Below are positions 51,619 through 59,410 of a stretch of 64,000 bases of DNA, piece after piece; position 1 is the first letter of the stretch; the number at the start of each line of letters is the position of its first letter. The notes below the pieces were generated by a model. The model was given only the letters and a program-made list of their open reading frames with translations. It was not told the origin of the DNA and did not search any database. A program made the position numbers and the translations under genes. Origin of the DNA: JBAXXL01 sp038206725 (GTDB taxonomy: Bacteria; Bacteroidota; Ignavibacteria; Kapaibacteriales; UBA2268); contig JBBRAO010000009.1 in the NCBI GenBank assembly GCA_038206725.1, forward strand, positions 1-64,000, written 5' to 3'.

Positions 51619-52866
51619 TTAATAAAGTGGAACAGTACAAGTTAATAAATATAGCTTTCTGTTTATTACACCCAGGGCTTCGTAAACATTGTCGCGCCAA
51701 TTATACCTTGGTTCGCTTGTCCAATCCACCATTGTTCCCGCGTGGTCTTTGTTTTGTTCAATAAACCGCATTATTAAATTTGTACCGTTTGTCACAGCAT
51801 AAGTATCGCTTCTCGGAGCACGTGGAATCACCGCATCGGCACCGGCAAAGTATCTTGTGTTTGTTCTTTTGCCGTTTACATTGATAAAACTGTTTATTTC
51901 GTTTGAAGCAAAGAAATAAAGCTCACTACCATCATAAGTGAACTGAGATTGACCGGTTATTCTACCTGCGACATATTCGACGGAATTCAGCGTAACGCTG
52001 TATTTTTCCTCGTCGTCAAACCCTCGATAAGAAAACAAAGTCGCTCGCGGATGAAGAGTTAAACCGCTGACTTTTTTATATGCTCTGCCTTGTAGCGGTT
52101 GGTTATATTCATCTGAAAACATCAACCCGTATCCCCAACCATCATATCCACTAACCAAAACCGCGGCGACGGTACCTTCCAAATTTATAGCGATTTCCGA
52201 CACTCCGGCAAATTTTTCCGTTAGGGGTTCTTTATTTTTATATATTTCCCAGCCCTCTCCCAAACGTGCGGCATATAAAAAACTATCGTCGTACCAAAAA
52301 CCTATGGGAAGAATCTCATCGAATTGTTGGCTTTCGCGCCCATTTATATTTATTACATAATAGCTTCCGCGCAGACCTATAAATGCAACTTTCGTTCCGG
52401 TGTAGTTTATAAAAATCTTACCGGCGCGGTTTGTTATTTTTATCGTATCCTTTGGTGAGCATATATTTTCCACAGTACCTTCGTAGAATGAATATAGTAG
52501 TGTCTCGGAATTTCCGCTGTAGTGCAATTCTCCCGCCGAAATCCCGGGTAAATAGACCGCATCGCTTTCGGTAACTAAAGTTAAGCTACCATTATCCATA
52601 GCGAAACTCGCCCAACGCATACCATCGGGTGAAAATATTGGACTGCTAATGTCGTTATAAACGTCAGTTTCCTTGCCGTTTACGGTCAATCGTTTTTTAT
52701 CGGTAAATGGCTTTGTTATAGCCCACCAATTGAAAGTTGTATCCATCCCGACGCTAATCAAATCTTCGTACCCATCCAACAGCAAATAATCATAGCAATA
52801 ATTCTCGGCTTTGAGCAAAGTACAAGACGACAAAACAATAATAAACACTAAAAGGATTTTCTTCAT
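51619..52866 (-). CDS. Exported beta-propeller-like protein
   Basis: The protein of 415 residues has a signal peptide (KKILLVFIIVLSSCTLLKAE), with a Cys that could also be a lipobox. Its body is a run of blade-like units: SPDGMRWASFAMDNGSLTLVTESD, YSGNSETLLYSFYEG, NYTGTKVAFIGLRGSYYVININGRES, and so on. This resembles PD40/WD40-like propellers. It is the first gene of the operon that ends with mntP. I use ATG 52866, not a TTG at 52884. Confidence 0.65.
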   Translation of the reverse strand: MKKILLVFIIVLSSCTLLKAENYCYDYLLLDGYEDLISVGMDTTFNWWAITKPFTDKKRLTVNGKETDVYNDISSPIFSPDGMRWASFAMDNGSLTLVTESDAVYLPGISAGELHYSGNSETLLYSFYEGTVENICSPKDTIKITNRAGKIFINYTGTKVAFIGLRGSYYVININGRESQQFDEILPIGFWYDDSFLYAARLGEGWEIYKNKEPLTEKFAGVSEIAINLEGTVAAVLVSGYDGWGYGLMFSDEYNQPLQGRAYKKVSGLTLHPRATLFSYRGFDDEEKYSVTLNSVEYVAGRITGQSQFTYDGSELYFFASNEINSFINVNGKRTNTRYFAGADAVIPRAPRSDTYAVTNGTNLIMRFIEQNKDHAGTMVDWTSEPRYNWRDNVYEALGVINRKLYLLTCTVPLY

Positions 52867-52946
52867 AATAATTCCGTAATTCAATCAAAGTAAAATTACT
52901 AATTATAATTAAACGAATATCTTGAAATAAGATTTTTTATTTGCTA

Positions 52947-52980
52947 AAAAAAAGTCCGTTACTTCGAGGAAGCGTCGGAC
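52947..52980 (-). terminator. Terminator of the LRAT-like gene
   Basis: On the minus strand GTCCGACGCTTC pairs with GAAGTAACGGAC (two internal mismatches) with a tiny loop, followed by seven Ts. It lies 13 bases after the stop at 52993. Confidence 0.8.
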
Positions 52981-52992
52981 AATTTTTAATTT

Positions 52993-53406
52993 TTACAGTA
53001 GCACAATAGCAGTGGTAATAATCCATCGCCAAAGCTGAGGGCTTCTTGGTTTGCCATCTTTTAGCATATAGGCATAGTGCTCGCAATTGAACTTGAATAG
53101 ATCAAATCGTCGCTTCATATTCTTTTTCGACAAGCCCTTTATATATTCCGCAGTCATATCGGTATGAGTAATAGATAACATTGTACGTGTTTTTATCCAA
53201 TCGTCTATTGTATTTATATGTATAGATCCGCCTATGTTATTCAATCCCTTAGGTGTATTGTGATATACAACAACAGTATCATTTTCGGCAATGACCACCC
53301 CAATATGGGCAATTAAAGGAAATTTGATAACTCGAGCCTCAAGTATATCACCTGTTTTTAACCCTAATAGATTATGTTCAGTAATTTTTGACGTTTTATT
53401 TTGCAA
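52993..53406 (-). CDS. LRAT-domain (NlpC/P60-superfamily) protein
   Basis: The 137-residue protein has the LRAT pattern: AHIGVVIAENDTVVVYHNTP with the catalytic His near residue 34, and FNCEHYAYML with catalytic Cys108 (the NCEHFA box). A C-terminal hydrophobic helix (WRWIITTAIVLL) would anchor it to a membrane. LRAT enzymes are thiol acyltransferases or phospholipases of the NlpC/P60 clan. No ATG is available at the start; I take TTG at 53406, and an in-frame ATT lies further up. The gene is monocistronic. Confidence 0.8.
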   Translation of the reverse strand: MQNKTSKITEHNLLGLKTGDILEARVIKFPLIAHIGVVIAENDTVVVYHNTPKGLNNIGGSIHINTIDDWIKTRTMLSITHTDMTAEYIKGLSKKNMKRRFDLFKFNCEHYAYMLKDGKPRSPQLWRWIITTAIVLL

Positions 53407-53555
53407 GTTTAAAATCTTTTCTTTTTGAATATTTTTTATATATTATTTGACTTAATCAATTTTATCATCAATCATTTTCAAAAATACAAAAAAAAAAGGA
53501 ATTTTTAATTATATTTTGCTAAAATATTAGCTCGATTGATATTAAAAAAATTAAA

Positions 53556-53587
53556 AACCTTCGGAATTTTTAGTTATTCCGAAGGTT
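53556..53587 (-). terminator. Terminator of pnp
   Basis: A perfect 12-bp stem, AACCTTCGGAAT / ATTCCGAAGGTT, has an 8-base loop. Poly-T follows on the minus strand. It lies 34 bases after the pnp stop. Confidence 0.9.
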
Positions 53588-53621
53588 GAATATTGATATG
53601 TGCTTTACCACAGATTAAGAT

Positions 53622-55910
53622 TTAGCGTCTTGGAGGACGACTGTCTCTGCGATCTCCGCCTCTGTCGCCACCGCGATCACGGTCGCCGCCACGGTCTCTG
53701 CTATCGCGTCCACCGCCACGAGAATCTCTTCCGCCGTCACGAGAAGGAGCAGGTTCTTCAGCTCTTTTCTTCATTTCTTCGAAATGCTCGTCGGTCATTC
53801 CTTCAGGTTTCGGTAATAAAATTTTACGGCTTAAGCGTAATTTGCCATCGCGTTGAACTTCGATTAATTTGATGTCAAATTTATCGCCAACGTGCAAAAC
53901 ATCGGCTACATTTTCAACTCTTTCCCAAGCAATTTGAGAAACGTGTAGTAAACCTTTGGTTCCCGGCATAATTTCGCAGATAGCACCCAAACCTTCGCGA
54001 ACGTCAATTACTTTTGCTTCGTAAATTTCGCCTACTTCAGGTTTTTTGATGATCAATTCAATTATAGCGCGAGCTTTATCGGCGTTTTCTTTTGTTACTG
54101 CCGCAATAGTTACTGTACCGTCATCTTCGATGTTGATTTCTACTTCAGCGTCTTTGCAGATACCGCGGATAGTTTCACCACCCGATCCGATAACAGCGCC
54201 AATACAATCAACAGGAATCTTAATAGTAAAGAAACGTGGTGCGTAAGGAGAAACATCGTCTTTTGGTGTATCTATTGTTTTGTTCATTATGCCTAAAATA
54301 TGTAACCTACCCTCGCGAGCTTGTGCTAATGCGGATTTCAGAATTTCGATTGATAAACCTTCGACTTTTATATCCATTTGGAAAGCTGTAATACCGTCTT
54401 TAGAACCGGCAACTTTAAAGTCCATATCGCCTAAATAATCTTCATCACCTAAGATATCGCTAAGAACCGCGAATTTTTCGCCTTCGACTATTAAACCCAT
54501 TGCTATACCGGCAACTTGTTTTTTTACAGGTACTCCGGCTTCAAATAAAGCCAAACTTCCGGCACAAACAGTAGCCATCGAAGAAGAACCGTTTGATTCC
54601 AAAATATCCGATATTATACGGATAGTGTATGGAAACGCATCTTTTTCAGGTAAATATGCTTTTAATGCGCGCCACGCTAAATGTCCGTGACCTACTTCGC
54701 GACGACTGACACCCATACGGCCTGTTTCACCAACGCAAAATGGAGGGAAATTATAATGGAGCATAAAGTTTTCTGTTCTTGTCAACGATAAACCATCAAT
54801 CATTTGTTCGTCGCGAGTCGTTCCTAATGTAACTGTTGACAAACTTTGTGTTTCACCGCGTGTGAATAAAGCGCAACCGTGAGTACGAGGTAGTACGTTA
54901 GTTTCGCAAACGATACCTCTGATTTCGGTTGTTTTTCTGCCGTCTAAGCGGATTTTTTCGTCCAAAATCATATTACGCATCATTTTGCGTTCTAATTCAT
55001 CTAATGCTTTTTTCGCATCAATTTTCAATTTATCGACATCAGCTTCTGCGTCATCGGCATATTTTGCTAAAACTGATTCAACAGCTTTTTCTTTAATAGT
55101 AGTTCTATAAAGTGTTCTTTCTTTCTTTGTGCTTTGTGAATGAACAAATTCGTATAAATCTTTTTCCGTGTTTTCTTTAACGATTTCGATAATTTCTGCG
55201 GGAATAATTTTTTCAATTACTTCTGCTTTTTCGATTTCCTCACCTTCAAGATGCAATTTTTGTAAGCCGTTCAGTTCTTTGATTTTTATATGCGCAAATT
55301 CCAATGCTACCAAGAATTCGTCTTCTGAAAGCTCGTGAGCCTCACCCTCGACCATTGTTATTGCAGTATCTGTTCCTGCGACTGTCATCTCTAAATCAGC
55401 CAATGCTGTTTGTGATTCCGAAGGGTTAACGATAAATTTACCATCAACTCTACCCACTCTAACTTCCGAAATTGGTCCGTTAAAAGGAATATTGCTAAGC
55501 AACAATGCGGCAGAAGCGCCGACTGCCGCTAATGTATCGGGCATACATTCAGGGTCGTAAGAATAAACTGTTGCTATTATTTGTGTTTCGTGATTCCAAG
55601 CTTTGGTAATCATCGGGCGAATTGGACGGTCAATAAGACGAGCACATATTACTTCGTGGTCGCTTGGACGTGTTTCGCGTTTTAAGAAACCGCCGGGTAT
55701 TTTACCGGAAGAGGCTAATTTCTCTTTATATTCTACACTCAAAGGTAAAAAATCTATATTGTCTTTTGTTTCGGAACTTGCAGTAGCTGTAACTAATACC
55801 ATCGTATCGCCGCAACGTACCATAACCGCACCATTAGCGAATTTGGCATATTTTCCGGATTCCAAGGAATATTTTTTTCCGTCAAAGTCTATTTCTGTAT
55901 ATTTATACAT
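53622..55910 (-). CDS. pnp: Polyribonucleotide nucleotidyltransferase (PNPase)
   Basis: PNPase degrades RNA 3' to 5' by phosphorolysis. The 762-residue protein has two RNase PH domains (about 15-150 and 320-550, with the FFTI and DGDxx regions typical of the family), a KH domain with VIGSGGETIRGI (about 570), an S1 domain (VGEIYEAKVIDVREGLGAICEIMPGTKGLLHVSQIA, about 630-700) and a C-terminal tail (from 715) of RD/RGG repeats. The tail is unusual and is probably disordered RNA-binding sequence. The ATG has AGGA upstream. It lies downstream of rpsO, as in many bacteria. Confidence 0.98.
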   Translation of the reverse strand: MYKYTEIDFDGKKYSLESGKYAKFANGAVMVRCGDTMVLVTATASSETKDNIDFLPLSVEYKEKLASSGKIPGGFLKRETRPSDHEVICARLIDRPIRPMITKAWNHETQIIATVYSYDPECMPDTLAAVGASAALLLSNIPFNGPISEVRVGRVDGKFIVNPSESQTALADLEMTVAGTDTAITMVEGEAHELSEDEFLVALEFAHIKIKELNGLQKLHLEGEEIEKAEVIEKIIPAEIIEIVKENTEKDLYEFVHSQSTKKERTLYRTTIKEKAVESVLAKYADDAEADVDKLKIDAKKALDELERKMMRNMILDEKIRLDGRKTTEIRGIVCETNVLPRTHGCALFTRGETQSLSTVTLGTTRDEQMIDGLSLTRTENFMLHYNFPPFCVGETGRMGVSRREVGHGHLAWRALKAYLPEKDAFPYTIRIISDILESNGSSSMATVCAGSLALFEAGVPVKKQVAGIAMGLIVEGEKFAVLSDILGDEDYLGDMDFKVAGSKDGITAFQMDIKVEGLSIEILKSALAQAREGRLHILGIMNKTIDTPKDDVSPYAPRFFTIKIPVDCIGAVIGSGGETIRGICKDAEVEINIEDDGTVTIAAVTKENADKARAIIELIIKKPEVGEIYEAKVIDVREGLGAICEIMPGTKGLLHVSQIAWERVENVADVLHVGDKFDIKLIEVQRDGKLRLSRKILLPKPEGMTDEHFEEMKKRAEEPAPSRDGGRDSRGGGRDSRDRGGDRDRGGDRGGDRRDSRPPRR

Positions 55911-55945
55911 ATTATTCCTATTATGAAAAATTAAAAAATTAAAAA

Positions 55946-55970
55946 AAAACGGCGCAATTGGCGCCGTTTT
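55946..55970 (-). terminator. rpsO-pnp intergenic hairpin
   Basis: A 10-bp stem, AAAACGGCGC / GCGCCGTTTT, with a 5-base loop and U-tract lies 7 bases after the rpsO stop and about 35 bases before the pnp ATG. In E. coli a hairpin in the same place ends part of the rpsO transcripts and helps set PNPase levels; a like role here is inference. Confidence 0.85.
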
Positions 55971-55977
55971 AGGGGCA

Positions 55978-56244
55978 TTATTTACGTAATTTTAATGCCG
56001 CGATTATTGATCTGTAACGCGTGATATCTGTTTTTACCAAATAATCAAGCAATTTGCGACGGTTGTTAATCATTTTAACCAAACCGCGTCTTGTATGATG
56101 ATCTTTTTTATTAGCAATCAAATGTGTCGTTAAGTCACTTATTCTTGCTGAAATCAGTGCTATCTGCACTTCCGGTTTACCGGTATTTTCGGCTTCGCCG
56201 CCGTAAAGTTTAACTAAATCTGCTCTAAACTCTTTAGTTACCAT
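55978..56244 (-). CDS. rpsO: 30S ribosomal protein S15
   Basis: S15 binds 16S rRNA helix 22 early in 30S assembly. The 88-residue protein has the standard landmarks: TGKPEVQIALISARISDLTTHLIANKKDHHTRRGLVKMINNRRKLLDYL. Length is typical. The ATG has GGAG about 12 bases upstream. A TAATTTTG box lies at 56301-56294, 50 bases before the start. Confidence 0.98.
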   Translation of the reverse strand: MVTKEFRADLVKLYGGEAENTGKPEVQIALISARISDLTTHLIANKKDHHTRRGLVKMINNRRKLLDYLVKTDITRYRSIIAALKLRK

Positions 56245-56293
56245 TGAAAAAGCTCCAATATATCTATTTTTAAATTATTGTCAATGTAGAAAG

Positions 56294-56301
56294 CAAAATT
56301 A
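56294..56301 (-). promoter_or_regulatory. Possible TAnnTTTG promoter box for rpsO-pnp
   Basis: The minus strand reads TAATTTTG 50 bases before the rpsO ATG, the same eight bases as in front of nusA. No -33 TTG at ideal spacing is seen. Confidence 0.35.
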
Positions 56302-56466
56302 CGAGTTTTTCGTAAATAAAAAAAATATTTTTTCACTATCCCTCAATATTTATAAATTTAATATGCAAAAATTAGTTATCCACAGTCGAAATTAATTTTA
56401 CAAGCTACAATGTTACTTATATTTACGTATTTTTTATTAATTTTGAATATAATTATTGGACAAATA

Positions 56467-57714
56467 ATGATAAATAATATAGATATTATGGCTCCTGTAG
56501 GGAGTTACGAATCACTTTATGCCGCTATACAAGCCAAAGCCGGATCGGTTTATTTCGGTGTCGGGCGGCTTAATATGCGTGCGAAGAGTTCGACGAATTT
56601 CTCGTTAGAAGATTTGAAAAACATAGCCGATATTTGCGGTGAAAACAATGTAAAGACATACCTAACAGCAAATACTGTTATGTATGACGCTGACTTAGCG
56701 GAGATGCGCGAAATTTTAGATACTGCAAAACGCGCAAACATCAACGCCGTCATTGCCTCGGACATTTCAGTACTGGAATATGCCAATCAAATCGGAATAG
56801 AAGCTCATATTTCCACTCAAGTGAATGTTTCTAATATCGAAGCTGTTCGCTTTTATGCGCGCTTTGCCGATGTGATAGTTTTAGCAAGGGAATTAAACCT
56901 AAAGCAAGTAAAATCCATCTGCACAGCTATTAAAAATGAAAACATCACCGGACCAGCGAGTAATTTAATCCAAATTGAAATTTTTATTCACGGTGCATTG
57001 TGTATGGCTGTCAGCGGAAAATGTTATATGTCATTGCACGAGAACAATCGTTCGGCTAACCGCGGTGCCTGCTTCCAAAATTGCCGACGTTCATACACCG
57101 TCCGCGAAACCGACTCCGAATGGGAAATGGAAATTGATAACGAATATATTATGTCGCCAAAAGATCTATGCACTATCGGCTTTTTAGATAAGATTATTGA
57201 TGCCGGTGCTACTGTTTTGAAAATCGAAGGTCGCGGGCGCGCGGCTGATTACGTAAAAAAAACTGTAGAAATCTATTCATCGGCGGTAAAAGCTTATTTC
57301 GACGGTGAATTTACCGACGAAAACATAGCTTTATGGAAAACCGATTTGGCAACCGTTTTTAATCGCGGTTTTTGGGATGGGTATTATCTTGGACAGCGTC
57401 TTGGCGAATGGAACGATAGATACGGGTCGCAAGCCACGAAAACCAAAATTCAAATTGGCAAAGTAAACAACTATTTTTCAAAGGTGGGTGCGGCGGAAAT
57501 CATTATCCAAAGCGACGAACTGAAGATTGGCGACGAGATTATGTTTACCGGTCCTACGACAGGAATTGTACAGATGATTGTATCGGAAATCCGCTACAAT
57601 GATAAATGTGTCGAGAATGCTGAAAAGGGCTGGACAATTTCACTTCCCGTAACCGAAAAAGTCAGACGATCGGATAAGTTATATAAAGTAGTTGATTCGG
57701 AATTTGCGGATTAA
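56467..57714 (+). CDS. U32-family peptidase-like protein (TrhP/YegQ type)
   Basis: The protein begins IDIMAPVGSYESLYAAIQAKAGSVYFGV, the U32 start, and contains the signature EIFIHGALCMAVSGKCYMS (about residue 175) with a run of Cys (GACFQNCRR) typical of the iron-sulfur-containing branch. Many U32 proteins once called collagenases are now known to act in tRNA or rRNA hydroxylation (TrhP, RlhA) or ubiquinone synthesis (UbiU/V). Which it is cannot be told. I use ATG 56467 because the upstream 19 codons are a hydrophobic stretch not seen in the family. It is followed by folC after 13 bases. Confidence 0.85.
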   Translation: MINNIDIMAPVGSYESLYAAIQAKAGSVYFGVGRLNMRAKSSTNFSLEDLKNIADICGENNVKTYLTANTVMYDADLAEMREILDTAKRANINAVIASDISVLEYANQIGIEAHISTQVNVSNIEAVRFYARFADVIVLARELNLKQVKSICTAIKNENITGPASNLIQIEIFIHGALCMAVSGKCYMSLHENNRSANRGACFQNCRRSYTVRETDSEWEMEIDNEYIMSPKDLCTIGFLDKIIDAGATVLKIEGRGRAADYVKKTVEIYSSAVKAYFDGEFTDENIALWKTDLATVFNRGFWDGYYLGQRLGEWNDRYGSQATKTKIQIGKVNNYFSKVGAAEIIIQSDELKIGDEIMFTGPTTGIVQMIVSEIRYNDKCVENAEKGWTISLPVTEKVRRSDKLYKVVDSEFAD

Positions 57715-57727
57715 AAAGGGGAAAACT

Positions 57728-58975
57728 ATGGATTTATTTGAAAACCTATTCGCTCGACGACGCTTTAACATTCTGCCCGGATTGGAGCGAACGATTGCAT
57801 TGGCAGAGTATTGCGGCAATCCGCAAAATCAATTCCGCTCTATTCACGTTGCCGGAACAAATGGAAAGGGTTCAACAGCAACGATGATCGCTTCGATTTT
57901 GGTCGAGGCGGGATATAAAACGGGCTTATACACTTCACCGCATATTTACAAATTCAATGAAAGAATAAAAATCAATGACAAGCAAATCCCCACGGCGGAT
58001 TTGAAGCGAATAGCCGAAGATTTGCTCTCGGTTGCCGATGATTTTGGTGCTACTTTTTTTGAAATTACAACTGTTTTGGCATTTAAGTATTTCGCTGAAC
58101 AAAATGTTGATTTCGTTGTTATCGAATGTGGTATGGGCGGAGCTAACGATTCCACAAATATCATAAATCCCATATTATCAGTAATCACGCATATTGCTAT
58201 GGATCATTCCGAATACTTGGGCGATACACTCGAATCTATCGCTACCGAAAAAGCCGGCATAATCAAGCAAAATACACCGGTTGTAATTGCGGAAAATCCT
58301 GAGACACTGCGATTGATTTTCAAAAATATCGCCGAAAGCAAATCCGCTGAAATATTTTTTGCCGATAAAGCAAACGAAATCAGCTCTTCAGCAATAACAG
58401 AGAATCTGACCACCTTGCTGGGAACCACCACCTTCGGCGAAATTGATTTTCCTTTGTCCGGTACCCATCAATTAGATAATCTGGCGACAGTTCTTACCGC
58501 CGCAAATTATCTGTGCAGAGAGGGTATAATAAAAACTCAAGCTGTAGGCGTGGGTATTGAAAAGATGAAAGAAACCTTCGGTTTGCACTTCAGAACGGAA
58601 TTAATCAGCAAAGAACCACCTGTTGTTTTCGATGCGGCGCATAACGGCGATTCAATTAATGCTTTGGTCGCTTTGCTGAAAGACAGTCCATACAAAGATT
58701 GCAAATGGAATTTGATTTTTGCCGCTATGGATGATAAGGAGATTAAAGAGATGTTGGAACTGTTGGCACCTTTGGCAAATAAACTATATCTTCCCAAATT
58801 AATCACCGAAAGGGCTAAACATCCGTCCCATATAGCAAAAATTGCGCGTTCCATTGGCTTTACCAATATCCACTTTGATGATAGCCCTCTGACGGCTTTT
58901 AAAAATGCCATATCTCTAAAACAACCTGTTTTAGTTGCCGGTTCATTTTATCTGTTAAGCGAGATAAGGATATAA
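57728..58975 (+). CDS. folC: Bifunctional folylpolyglutamate/dihydrofolate synthase
   Basis: FolC adds glutamate to dihydropteroate and folates with ATP. The protein of 415 residues has HVAGTNGKGSTATMIASIL (P-loop, about 42-60), YTSPHIYKFNERIKIN, ECGMGGANDSTN and the C-terminal Mur-ligase-like domain with VVFDAAHNGDSINAL. The ATG at 57728 has GGGG eight bases upstream; an earlier ATG lies inside the U32 gene. It and the U32 gene form a two-gene operon. Confidence 0.95.
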   Translation: MDLFENLFARRRFNILPGLERTIALAEYCGNPQNQFRSIHVAGTNGKGSTATMIASILVEAGYKTGLYTSPHIYKFNERIKINDKQIPTADLKRIAEDLLSVADDFGATFFEITTVLAFKYFAEQNVDFVVIECGMGGANDSTNIINPILSVITHIAMDHSEYLGDTLESIATEKAGIIKQNTPVVIAENPETLRLIFKNIAESKSAEIFFADKANEISSSAITENLTTLLGTTTFGEIDFPLSGTHQLDNLATVLTAANYLCREGIIKTQAVGVGIEKMKETFGLHFRTELISKEPPVVFDAAHNGDSINALVALLKDSPYKDCKWNLIFAAMDDKEIKEMLELLAPLANKLYLPKLITERAKHPSHIAKIARSIGFTNIHFDDSPLTAFKNAISLKQPVLVAGSFYLLSEIRI

Positions 58976-58991
58976 TAATTAATTACGAAAA

Positions 58992-59052
58992 AAATGTCTG
59001 AACCAGGATTAAAAGGATTGTGTCATCCAGAACGAAGTGAAGGACGGATGGT
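58992..59052. repeat. Families F and C repeat upstream of the HicB remnant
   Basis: TGTCTGAACCAGGATTAAAAGG is a family F copy. It runs into GTCATCCAGAACGAAGTGAA ... GGATGG, a family C variant. It ends exactly where similarity to HicB begins. Confidence 0.65.
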
Positions 59053-59054
59053 AG

Positions 59055-59207
59055 GTGATTGAATGTCCGGAATTGCCCGGATGTATCTCACAGGGTAAAA
59101 GCGAAGAGGAAGCCTTGAATAACATCAAGCAAACTATTAATGCTTGGTTATGGGCAGAGGTGAGAAAGGCTTTAGGAGGAGTAATCGCGAAAAATGAAGT
59201 TAGCTGA
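59055..59207 (+). pseudogene. N-terminally truncated HicB-like antitoxin remnant
   Basis: The 50-codon frame reads VIECPELPGCISQGKSEEEALNNIKQTINAWLWAEVRKALGG, a clear HicB-type domain from its second strand on. A TAG lies one codon before the GTG, and the DNA to the left is a dispersed repeat, so the first strands are lost. It lacks the hydrophobic N-terminal strand needed for the fold. Confidence 0.7.
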
Positions 59208-59295
59208 AAAAATTAAATATACCTATTACGTAAAAGTGGGAAAGTTATGGATTAAACCGGCGCTTTCAAGATTACAAGAATATAGTTTGATATAA
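59194..59295 (+). CDS. Short ORF overlapping the HicB remnant, 33 residues
   Basis: ATG at 59194 starts 14 bases before the HicB-like stop and encodes MKLAEKIKYTYYVKVGKLWI and so on to LQEYSLI. GGAGGAGT lies 12-19 bases upstream. It sits where a toxin partner would be expected but shows no HicA motif (no GSHxxxxx His). It may be the stump of a partner gene or a chance frame. Confidence 0.35.
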   Translation: MKLAEKIKYTYYVKVGKLWIKPALSRLQEYSLI

Positions 59296-59343
59296 TTCAA
59301 AATCGTCTAAAAATAAGTTTCCAATAAAATTTCAATAAACGAT

Positions 59344-59374
59344 AAAAAAGGAGGGACGAATTCAATTCGCCCCT
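59344..59374 (-). terminator. Terminator of the acyl-CoA synthetase gene
   Basis: On the minus strand AAGGGGCGAATTG pairs with AATTCGTCCCTCC (a mismatch in the middle), and TTTTTT follows. It lies about 40 bases after the stop at 59411. Confidence 0.65.
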
Positions 59375-59410
59375 TCAATTTAATAAGCCATTTTGTTCAT
59401 TAATAATAAT

